Source: a bacterium
GTDB taxonomy: Bacteria > Bacillota_I > Bacilli_A > RF39 > UBA660
NCBI GenBank assembly: GCA_030531905.1
Contig: JAUNMG010000002.1
Span: forward strand, 46,104 to 95,727
Reading direction: 5' to 3'
DNA: 49,624 nucleotides
Below the pieces are notes generated by a model that was given only the letters and a program-made list of their open reading frames with translations, searched no databases and was not told where the DNA came from. This document shows positions 43,074 to 49,624 of the stretch, one piece after another. Numbering within the stretch: the stretch's first letter is position 1; each line of letters opens with the position of its first letter. A program made the position numbers and the translations under genes.

Positions 43074-43102
43074 TAATATACTACTTATGTATATTACTTT
43101 TT
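43072..43102 (+). terminator. Terminator after spoVIF
   Basis: AGTAATATAC/TACTTAT/GTATATTACT with a following T-run; the stem overlaps the stops of both convergent genes. Confidence 0.8.
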
Positions 43103-44457
43103 ATTTGAACGGAATGATTTTCACTTTCAAGCATATCATCAAGACCTTTTTCTTGTGTTATTCTAGATTCAATCAAATTTTTATTTAAAGTATCGAAAGC
43201 AAAATTATCTTTATTGATTCCATATGGTTCAGAATCTGATTCTATTTTCTTTTTAATACCTTCCAAATAACTATTATCATGATTTGCTATTTGAATAGTT
43301 AATTCTTTTATTGTAGTATCTAACATTTCTTTATTAAAGATAATACTCTTTCCATTTCTAACTTCAAAACTAATATTATCTAACCTATCATTATTACAAA
43401 TGTCATCGTAACTAGTATTAATTCTATTTTTAATTATTTGATAAACATTTTCATAAGTAGTATCATTTAAATCGGATAAAGAATATCCTAGGTTACTGGA
43501 TTTTGATAAGTTAAACTTTAATTGTTCAAAAAAAGTTATAGTTGACTTTTTACTTAAATAGTCATAAAAATCAATATATTTCCCGTTATATCTTACTTTC
43601 TTATTCTTATTTTTTGATAACCAATCTAAAGTTTCATCTTTTATTGCTTTTTCAATAATAGAAGAACGCTTCATAGTATAAGATGACTTCTTATCTAATG
43701 GCTCTGAACCGTATCCAATAAATTCATTTACCATCCCAGTTAAAATAGGTGGCCTTTTTATTTTTTCAGCTAAATCTTTATGTTTGTTTTTTATATCTTC
43801 AAGAATAGAAATATAGTTAGCTAAATTTAAAGTATCAGAATAAATAACTAAGGAATCATCTCTGGAACCAGTCCTATCAAATTTAAAGTAGTATGGAAGA
43901 TTTCTTTCTTCACAACCTTTTAAAAATAGATTAACTATTTTATAAGTATCAATTAATTCCATATTTAAGTAAAGTCTATGTTCTACATCGAAATTTTCTT
44001 CTTGATAAGAATTAACATATAATGAAGAAACATGTATCCATGTAGGATCATCCATTCTATTCCATCTATATCGATCTATGGTTTCAGTCATGGCTTCATC
44101 TTCATTTAAAAATAATATTTTTCTAGCATCAAAACTTGTTGAAACATCAGGAACTTTCTTCAAGTATGACCGCATATAGGCAAAATCATTAGCGATTTTC
44201 CCCTCATCCCTAAGTCTATGAAATGTACTAAGTTCCATTGAGGTAATTCTATTTTTCCAAGTGTTAAATAGATGAGATGTTAGCTCGTTTTCATCAGCAA
44301 GAAAATATCTCGGTGAACTATCTTTAGGAGTAAAATATACTAATTGTTTATAAAAGCCACCATCAATACTTTTTGAATAGGCTTCTATTATTTTTAAAAA
44401 CTGTTCCGTATTACTAAGAGGATTTTCCAAATTTTTATAAAAATCTATTAATTCCAT
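43081..44457 (-). CDS. Hypothetical protein, possible HopA1-like domain
   Basis: A 458-residue soluble protein without signal peptide or membrane helix. The middle part (RLYLNMELIDTYKIVNLFLK, then LPYYFKFDRTGSRDDSLVIY) recalls the T3SS-effector HopA1-like fold, where a YLN/D strand precedes FK-x-D-R-x-x-R-D-D-x-x-V-I-Y. This similarity is weak and noted from pattern only. The rest is helical and charged. The start at 44457 (MELIDFYKN) follows AAAGG; an upstream ATG has no RBS. It is convergent with spoVIF and divergent from spoIVA, so a sporulation or surface role is possible. Not a recognised family with certainty. Confidence 0.45.
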   Translation of the reverse strand: MELIDFYKNLENPLSNTEQFLKIIEAYSKSIDGGFYKQLVYFTPKDSSPRYFLADENELTSHLFNTWKNRITSMELSTFHRLRDEGKIANDFAYMRSYLKKVPDVSTSFDARKILFLNEDEAMTETIDRYRWNRMDDPTWIHVSSLYVNSYQEENFDVEHRLYLNMELIDTYKIVNLFLKGCEERNLPYYFKFDRTGSRDDSLVIYSDTLNLANYISILEDIKNKHKDLAEKIKRPPILTGMVNEFIGYGSEPLDKKSSYTMKRSSIIEKAIKDETLDWLSKNKNKKVRYNGKYIDFYDYLSKKSTITFFEQLKFNLSKSSNLGYSLSDLNDTTYENVYQIIKNRINTSYDDICNNDRLDNISFEVRNGKSIIFNKEMLDTTIKELTIQIANHDNSYLEGIKKKIESDSEPYGINKDNFAFDTLNKNLIESRITQEKGLDDMLESENHSVQIKSNIHK

Positions 44458-44510
44458 ACTATAACCTTTCTTTCTCATTTTTAGTATAACATTAATTTTC
44501 TACATTTTAA

Positions 44511-44539
44511 GCATATATTAACATTACTTTACATAAGTT
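44511..44539 (+). promoter_or_regulatory. Candidate sigma-E promoter of spoIVA
   Basis: GCATATA (44511-44517) and CATAAGTT (44532-44539) are 14 bp apart, close to the sigma-E consensus (KMATATT, 14-15 bp, CATACAHT). In Bacillus subtilis spoIVA is a sigma-E gene. Confidence 0.5.
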
Positions 44540-44563
44540 TAAAATGAATAAAGGAGAATGTTA

Positions 44564-46039
44564 ATGGATAAAAAAGAATTAATTAAAAATATAGCTGAAA
44601 GAAGTGGCGGAGATATTTATCTTGGTGTAGTTGGAGCAGTAAGAACTGGAAAATCTACTTTTATCAAAAAAATGGTAGAGACATTAATTGTTCCTAATAT
44701 CGAAGATGAATATGAAAGAAAAAGAGCTCTTGATGAAATTCCACAAAGTGCTGCTGGAAAAACTATTATGACTACAGAACCAAAATTTGTTCCTAATAAT
44801 GCTGCTAAAATTAATATTGATGATTTTAGTTGTAATATAAGATTAGTTGATTGTGTTGGATATGTTATTGATAAGGCTGTTGGAGCAAGTGATGAAAATG
44901 GTCCACGTATGGTAAAAACTCCATGGTATACAGAAGAAATACCTTTTGTAGAAGCAGCTGAAGTTGGTACTGAAAAAGTAATTAAAGATCATTCAACTAT
45001 TGGTATAGTTGTAACTACTGATGGTTCGATTGGAGAATTTGATCGTAATGATTATTTAGAGGCTGAAAACAGAGTTATAAGTGAATTAAAAAGTATTGGT
45101 AAACCATTTATTGTACTTTTAAATTCTACTCATCCAACTCTACCTGAAACAGAACGACTTGCTAATTCATTAAAAGAAGAACATAATGTACCTGTTATGC
45201 CTATTAGTATTGAAGCTATGACTGAAAAAGATATGTATGATATCTTAAAAGAAGCTTTATATGAATTTCCAATCTTAGAAGTTAAAGTTAATATGCCTGA
45301 ATGGATTGCCATATTAAATCCAGATCATCCAGTTAAGAAAGAATATATTAAGGCTATTAAAGAAAGTGTAGTTGAGGTGGATAAACTACGTGATATTGAT
45401 AATATTACTAAACATTTCTTAAATAATGAAATGATTGAAAAAAGTTATCTATCAAATGTAGATCCTTCAACTGGTATTGTTACAATCGACTTATGTGCAC
45501 CTGCTGTTTTATATAATAAAACTTTAACTGAAATTATTGATGTTGATGTTAAAAATAAAGCAGACTTGCTAGCACTATTCCAAGACTTTAATGTCGCAAA
45601 ACGTGAATATGACCAAATAAAATATGCTCTAAAAATGGTTAAACAAACAGGTTATGGTGTTGCTACTCCAACATTAAATGATATGAAGCTTGATAAACCT
45701 GAAATTGTTAAACAAGGACCTAGATATGGAGTAAAACTTAAAGCTATTGCTCCATCTATCCATATGATTAGAGTTGATGTAGAATCTACCTTTGAACCTA
45801 TTATTGGTAGTGAAGTTCAAAGTAAGGAATTAATTGATTATTTAATGAAAGATCAAGAAAATGACCCAACAAGTATTTGGAAAAGTGAAATATTTGGTAG
45901 AAGTTTAGATAATATTGTTCAAGAAGGAATTCAATCAAAAATAAATCTAATGCCAGATAACATTAGATATAAATTACAACAAACGCTTACTAAAGTAGTT
46001 AATAAGGGTTCTAATAATATGATAGCTATTGTAATTTAA
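44564..46039 (+). CDS. spoIVA: Stage IV sporulation protein A, coat-morphogenetic ATPase
   Basis: A 491-residue protein, the same length as Bacillus SpoIVA. The ATPase Walker A GAVRTGKST is at residues 24-32; the MTTEPKFVPN and RLVDCVGYV motifs follow. The C-terminal part ends NKGSNNMIAIVI. SpoIVA polymerises on the forespore membrane as the base of the coat. The start at 44564 (MDKKELI) follows AAGGAG. Its presence is strong evidence for endospore formation. A terminator follows. Confidence 0.97.
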   Translation: MDKKELIKNIAERSGGDIYLGVVGAVRTGKSTFIKKMVETLIVPNIEDEYERKRALDEIPQSAAGKTIMTTEPKFVPNNAAKINIDDFSCNIRLVDCVGYVIDKAVGASDENGPRMVKTPWYTEEIPFVEAAEVGTEKVIKDHSTIGIVVTTDGSIGEFDRNDYLEAENRVISELKSIGKPFIVLLNSTHPTLPETERLANSLKEEHNVPVMPISIEAMTEKDMYDILKEALYEFPILEVKVNMPEWIAILNPDHPVKKEYIKAIKESVVEVDKLRDIDNITKHFLNNEMIEKSYLSNVDPSTGIVTIDLCAPAVLYNKTLTEIIDVDVKNKADLLALFQDFNVAKREYDQIKYALKMVKQTGYGVATPTLNDMKLDKPEIVKQGPRYGVKLKAIAPSIHMIRVDVESTFEPIIGSEVQSKELIDYLMKDQENDPTSIWKSEIFGRSLDNIVQEGIQSKINLMPDNIRYKLQQTLTKVVNKGSNNMIAIVI

Positions 46040-46060
46040 AGAGTTTAACGACTCTTTTTT
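46038..46060. terminator. spoIVA terminator
   Basis: AAAGAGT/TTAACG/ACTCTTT with a T-run; it also serves the convergent 46059 gene. Confidence 0.75.
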
Positions 46061-46520
46061 ATTTTAGATTTTTTGCTTGTAATAAAATTTTCTTTGACTC
46101 ATCACCATAGATAATTCTTCCCATATCAATAAATGGAATAATATCATCAATATCTTCAACATCAATATAGAATAAATTATTATAAAACTTAATATTCTTT
46201 TTATCTTTTATAATATCATAGTCATCAGTTTCAAATAGAAACTTATCATTTCTAAAAAGAATAATTCTATAATCTGCTTCATTATTGAAATCATTATCAT
46301 CTATTTTAATTACATTTAAAAACATTCCAACTTTACTATTAAAGTAGGCCTTTATTTTATAGAATCCACACCAATTAATTTTATATCTAATATCTATTTT
46401 TGTTAGAATATCTTTAATGAATTTTACTAGAGAATCTTTATCATAACACGCTACTAACTTGAAGTTATATGGATTTACGTAGATATCTAAATCATCGTCA
46501 TTAATTCTTTCTATTTTCAT
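46059..46520 (-). CDS. Hypothetical protein
   Basis: A 153-residue acidic, Asp/Ile/Tyr-rich soluble protein. It begins MKIERINDDDLDIYVNP, which recalls the MecA N-terminus (MEIERINE) but the rest does not follow MecA. Two half-repeats of similar size (NWCGFYKIKAYFN and IKFYNNLFYIDVEDIDD) suggest two alpha/beta units. The start at 46520 follows AGGTGAAGTTA. It lies between spoIVA (convergent) and engB (same strand). Function unknown. Confidence 0.5.
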   Translation of the reverse strand: MKIERINDDDLDIYVNPYNFKLVACYDKDSLVKFIKDILTKIDIRYKINWCGFYKIKAYFNSKVGMFLNVIKIDDNDFNNEADYRIILFRNDKFLFETDDYDIIKDKKNIKFYNNLFYIDVEDIDDIIPFIDMGRIIYGDESKKILLQAKNLK

Positions 46521-46542
46521 TAACTTCACCTACAGTATTGTA

Positions 46543-46585
46543 TGAAAAAAGAGTTAAATGGTTTCTTCTTCTCCACTTAACTCTT
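46543..46585 (-). terminator. engB terminator
   Basis: AAGAGTTAA and TTAACTCTT form a 9-bp stem that overlaps the last codons of engB; TTTTTT follows on the minus strand. Confidence 0.7.
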
Positions 46586-47153
46586 CTAATTTCTGATGAA
46601 CTTCTTTTACTCCTAATTTAGTAACACTAGAGAAAACTATTAAGTCATCACCTACTACTAAATCTAGTGTATCTAAAATTAATTTCAAACACTTGTCTTT
46701 TTTACTTCCACCTATTTTATCTGCCTTAGTTGCAATTATTGTTACAGGAACTTTATAATATTTTAGAAAATTATACATCAACACATCATCTTCTGATGGT
46801 TTATGTCTAAAGTCTACTAACATGAAAACTCTTTTTAATTGTTCTCTTTTTTCAAGATACTCTTCTATCATCATTCCAAATTTAGCTTGTGTTTTTTTAT
46901 CTACTTGCGCATAACCATAACCAGGAACATCTATTAAATAAAATGCATCGTTTACAGAGTAAAAATTTAGAGTTTGAGTTTTACCAGGACGAGAAGAAGT
47001 ATAAGCTAAATTCTTACGAGATAAAATTGTATTAATAAAACTACTTTTACCTACATTACTTCTTCCTACTAATAAGAATTCTGGTTTCATTCTTTCTGGA
47101 TATTGACTTCTTCTTGTCGCAATGACTTCTAATTCACATTTCTTTATATCCAT
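46554..47153 (-). CDS. engB: Ribosome-biogenesis GTPase EngB (YsxC)
   Basis: A 199-residue GTPase needed for 50S assembly. G1 GRSNVGKSS, G3 DVPGYGYAQVD, G4 TKADK. The start MDIKKCELE at 47153 follows GGGGATGAATA. It lies one nucleotide after nrnA, so ackA-nrnA-engB read as one operon. Confidence 0.96.
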   Translation of the reverse strand: MDIKKCELEVIATRRSQYPERMKPEFLLVGRSNVGKSSFINTILSRKNLAYTSSRPGKTQTLNFYSVNDAFYLIDVPGYGYAQVDKKTQAKFGMMIEEYLEKREQLKRVFMLVDFRHKPSEDDVLMYNFLKYYKVPVTIIATKADKIGGSKKDKCLKLILDTLDLVVGDDLIVFSSVTKLGVKEVHQKLEELSGEEETI

Positions 47154-47154
47154 A

Positions 47155-48114
47155 TTATTCATCCCCTTTATCTTGCTCTTTTAAATATTTTTCTAAAGCT
47201 TTATCTAAATCTTCAACAAGTAACATAGCTTCTTGTATAGTCTGTAATTTAACACCACTAGCGAATTTATGTCCGCCACCATGATATTTTTCTGCTACTT
47301 GATTAATTTCTGGTCCGCGTGAACGGATTGAAATACGATAATATTCATTTTTAACATCTTCTGTAATAGTAAGCCAGATATAAACACCTTCAATAAAATT
47401 GAAATTATTAACGACATTACCAGCTGAAGCTGAATCTGCTTCAAACTTATTGATAATTTCATCACTAACTTTCATATAGCCAACACCATGTTTAGTAACT
47501 TCCATATTTTCAGACATGTATCCTTCTAATCTTACTTCTTTTAATGGTCTTGCATACATTTGTTGATAAATATCATACATATCAAATCTATATTCTTCTA
47601 GATATTCACCAACTAACTTAAAGGTATTTGCAGAACAACTATTAAATAGGAATCTATTTGAATCAGAAGCTAAACCTATAAATAGAGTTCTAGCAATATT
47701 TTCATTACATAATAGTTTAGTATCTTTAATTAGTTCCATAATTATTTCTGCTGCTGAAGATCTATCATCTTCAATTAGTTCTATATCACAGAACTTTTCT
47801 ATAAATGGATGATGATCTATCTTAATCATTTCACTAAATCCATCAAATGATGCAATATCAACACGTCTTTTATCTGGCGTATCAACAACTATTAATAAAG
47901 CATCATTTATGTTTTCTAGTTTATCTAAGTTACCAATATATCTAAATTTAGCACTACCAGTACCAACAGCTAAAACACGCTTTTCTGGAAATGTTAATTT
48001 AATGGAATCACGAAATGCAATTTGGCTTGCCATAGCATCAGGGTCTACTCCAATGTGACGAGCAATGACAATAGTATCATATTTCTTTATTTCTTTAAAT
48101 ATTTTTTTGTACAT
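47155..48114 (-). CDS. nrnA: DHH-family oligoribonuclease / pAp phosphatase NrnA
   Basis: A 319-residue DHH/DHHA1 phosphoesterase. Motifs: IARHIGVDPDAMAS near 16-29, VVDTPDKRR near 83, IKIDHHPF near 103-110, and the C-terminal DHHA1 loop GGGHKFASG. NrnA degrades nanoRNA and 3'-phosphoadenosine 5'-phosphate. The RBS AGGTAAATAT overlaps the ackA stop. Confidence 0.93.
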   Translation of the reverse strand: MYKKIFKEIKKYDTIVIARHIGVDPDAMASQIAFRDSIKLTFPEKRVLAVGTGSAKFRYIGNLDKLENINDALLIVVDTPDKRRVDIASFDGFSEMIKIDHHPFIEKFCDIELIEDDRSSAAEIIMELIKDTKLLCNENIARTLFIGLASDSNRFLFNSCSANTFKLVGEYLEEYRFDMYDIYQQMYARPLKEVRLEGYMSENMEVTKHGVGYMKVSDEIINKFEADSASAGNVVNNFNFIEGVYIWLTITEDVKNEYYRISIRSRGPEINQVAEKYHGGGHKFASGVKLQTIQEAMLLVEDLDKALEKYLKEQDKGDE

Positions 48115-48118
48115 ATAT

Positions 48119-49318
48119 TTACCTATTATTTACGATTCTTAAAGTATCTCTAGCCATAACTAATTCTTCGTTAGTAGGAATTACATAAACTGGGATACTA
48201 GATGAATCCGTACTAATCTTTCTAATCTTGCCTTTCAAAGGATTATCTTCTTCACTATTTTTCTCTTCATCAATAGTAATACCTAAACAAGATAATTTAT
48301 TAATAATATTTGATCTTACAAGAGATCTATTTTCTCCTATACCACCAGTAAATACAATGATATCTGCTTTGTTTAATAAGCAATAGTATGATGCTATATA
48401 AGAAACTATTCTCTTATAATAAAGTTCTAGAGTTAATTTGCATCTTTCATTTCCTTCATGCATTTCACGTTCAATATCACGACAATCTGAACTTACTTCG
48501 CTAAATCCAAGCATTCCTGAATTATGATTTAAATCATCTAAAACTTCTAAAGCATTTTTACCTTCTTTTTCCATAATATAAGTAATAATTGAAGGATCAA
48601 TATCTCCAGCACGTGTTGCCATCATAATACCAGATACTGGTGTAAATCCCATTGATGTATCAACTGATTTACCATTTTCAACAGCGGCGATTGATGCTCC
48701 ACTACCTAAATGGCAAATTATTGCTTTAATATCTTTCTTACCAAGTGTTTTTTCCATTTCTTCAACAACATAGCGATAACTTGTTCCATGTGCTCCATAT
48801 TTACGAACCTTATAATTTGTATACCACTCATATGGAACTGGGTATAGGAAGTTTTCTTCCTTCATAGTTTGATGGAATGTTGTATCAAAAATTGCTACCA
48901 TATCTACAGTTGGTAAAACCTCTTTAAATGCCCTCATAACTTTTGCTGATTGAACATTGTGAAGTGGTGCAAAATCTTTCATTGCTTCAATATCTTCTAT
49001 AACTTGATCTGTAACTAAAACAGAGTCTTTATATTTTTCTCCACCTGAAACGACACGATGTCCAATTCCACTAATATCTTCTAAAGATGAAATAATTTCT
49101 AAGGCTATTAACTTATCAAGTAAAATACGAACTGCTGTTGTTTGGTCTGGAAGTTCAATATCCTCTCTTATACTTTCACTACCATATTTAATTGTATAAA
49201 AACTTCCATCAATTCCTATTCTTTCAAATAATCCTGATGCAATAACTTCCTCTGTTGTCATGTCAAATAATTTAAATTTTAAGGAACTACTTCCGGCATT
49301 AATAGAAATTACTTTCAT
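48119..49318 (-). CDS. ackA: Acetate kinase
   Basis: A 399-residue enzyme converting acetyl phosphate and ADP to acetate and ATP. N-terminal SINAGSSSLKFKLF, GHRVVSGG, FDTTFH, CHLGSGAS and FTGGIGENR are the family motifs, including the catalytic Arg and Asp. Normal length. RBS AGGGAAGTG. First gene of ackA-nrnA-engB; pta is not adjacent. Indicates acetogenic fermentation. Confidence 0.97.
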   Translation of the reverse strand: MKVISINAGSSSLKFKLFDMTTEEVIASGLFERIGIDGSFYTIKYGSESIREDIELPDQTTAVRILLDKLIALEIISSLEDISGIGHRVVSGGEKYKDSVLVTDQVIEDIEAMKDFAPLHNVQSAKVMRAFKEVLPTVDMVAIFDTTFHQTMKEENFLYPVPYEWYTNYKVRKYGAHGTSYRYVVEEMEKTLGKKDIKAIICHLGSGASIAAVENGKSVDTSMGFTPVSGIMMATRAGDIDPSIITYIMEKEGKNALEVLDDLNHNSGMLGFSEVSSDCRDIEREMHEGNERCKLTLELYYKRIVSYIASYYCLLNKADIIVFTGGIGENRSLVRSNIINKLSCLGITIDEEKNSEEDNPLKGKIRKISTDSSSIPVYVIPTNEELVMARDTLRIVNNR

Positions 49319-49386
49319 ACATTCACTTCCCTTCTTATAATATTATACTATATCTTTTTTATTTTTCCTAGTAAATAAATACCAGA

Positions 49387-49420
49387 AAAAAAAGAGTATA
49401 GATTGTTATACCCTTAAAAA
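49387..49420 (-). terminator. Terminator downstream of the Rpn-like gene
   Basis: GGGTATAACAATCTATACTC forms a stem followed by TTTTTTTT on the minus strand, between the Rpn-like gene and ackA. Confidence 0.7.
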
Positions 49421-49466
49421 TATTTTTTACGATTTTCTTTTAGAATAAGTCTGCACTTACTTAAGT

Positions 49467-49624
49467 TTAAATTTTCAATTCTTCGATTTGTTCTTTAGAT
49501 AATCCTGTAGACTTTAAAATAATAGATATATCTACATTATTTTGTAAAAGATTTTTTGCTATTTCAATAGATTTATCAAGTGAACCTTTTTCTACACCTT
49601 GCTTTATTCCTTCCTTTATCCCAT
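49467..49624 (-). CDS. Rpn-family (PD-(D/E)XK) protein, C-terminal fragment at window edge
   Basis: The last 52 residues are visible: GIKEGIKQGVEKGSLDKSIE, then IAKNLLQNNVDISIILKSTG and LSKEQIEELKI. The repeated G-I-x-x-G pattern followed by a helix and L-S-x-E-x-I is the usual tail of Rpn/PDDEXK_2 recombination-promoting nuclease (transposase-like) proteins. The catalytic domain lies outside the window. Confidence 0.7.
   Translation of the reverse strand, partial: GIKEGIKQGVEKGSLDKSIEIAKNLLQNNVDISIILKSTGLSKEQIEELKI

Noticed and set aside
46059..46520. MecA adaptor based on the MKIERIN start
   Set aside because: Similarity stops after the first dozen residues and the length is too short for MecA.
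1..49624. CRISPR array or rRNA operon
   Set aside because: No regularly spaced direct repeats of 24-40 bp and no rRNA signature sequences were seen on either strand.

Overview
The window is AT-rich (G+C roughly 30 percent), uses the standard bacterial code (TGG for Trp, TGA as a stop) and carries strong AGGAGG or AGGTG ribosome binding sites. The housekeeping gene set and order (ackA, nrnA, engB, der, hup, cca, dnaD-nth, PBP1-recU, gpsB-rnpB, rodZ-pgsA-recA, rny, rnjA, ftsY-ylxM-ffh) are those of Bacilli. spoIVA, a SpoVIF gene and a CotD-like coat protein indicate an endospore former. A low-GC, gut-type Bacilli lineage (Erysipelotrichales/RF39-like) fits best, but no 16S rRNA is present to settle it.

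Layout. (1) Positions 1-2687 are the right end of a mobile element with a plasmid-type parA-parB pair and a partial exported protein. (2) Positions 2688-9609 are a 6.9-kb genomic island bounded by two identical 48-bp direct repeats that are the 3' half of a tRNA-Trp gene (anticodon loop to CCA). It carries a tyrosine recombinase broken by two nonsense codons, a frameshifted SymE-like gene and a tRNA-Trp remnant. Nested inside is a roughly 5.1-kb unit bounded by inverted repeats of about 230 bp. Its cargo is a DUF4352 membrane protein, a membrane protein with a divergent GT51 (peptidoglycan glycosyltransferase) fold, a DUF4160 protein and a truncated lipoprotein copy. A related hairpin lies at or just beyond the 3' end of the cargo genes. 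(3) Positions 9680-16166 hold membrane and regulatory genes: a lipoprotein, a DUF4173/XRE/DUF2975 operon, a TetR-YhgE/Pip pair, a zinc-ribbon protein and recX. (4) Positions 16258-49318 are conserved chromosome: rpoZ, a coat gene, mgtA, the SRP cluster with a HerA ATPase inserted, RNase J, RNase Y, murE, recA, pgsA, rodZ, RNase P RNA, gpsB, recU-PBP1, nth-dnaD, cca, hup, der, spoVIF, spoIVA, engB, nrnA and ackA. (5) The right edge holds the C-terminus of an Rpn/PD-(D/E)XK nuclease-family protein.

How the genes work together. recA and recX both carry LexA-type GAAC-N4-GTTC operators, which implies a shared SOS regulon. SRP (Ffh), its receptor (FtsY) and YlxM form a membrane-targeting cluster. 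RNases J, Y and P and NrnA cover RNA processing and turnover. MurE, PBP1, GpsB and RodZ serve the cell wall. spoIVA and spoVIF have candidate mother-cell (sigma-E and sigma-K) promoters.

The most novel content is the island cargo: the GT51-like/DUF4160 gene pair, the shared hairpins and the nested inverted repeats, all inside a tandem tRNA-Trp insertion.
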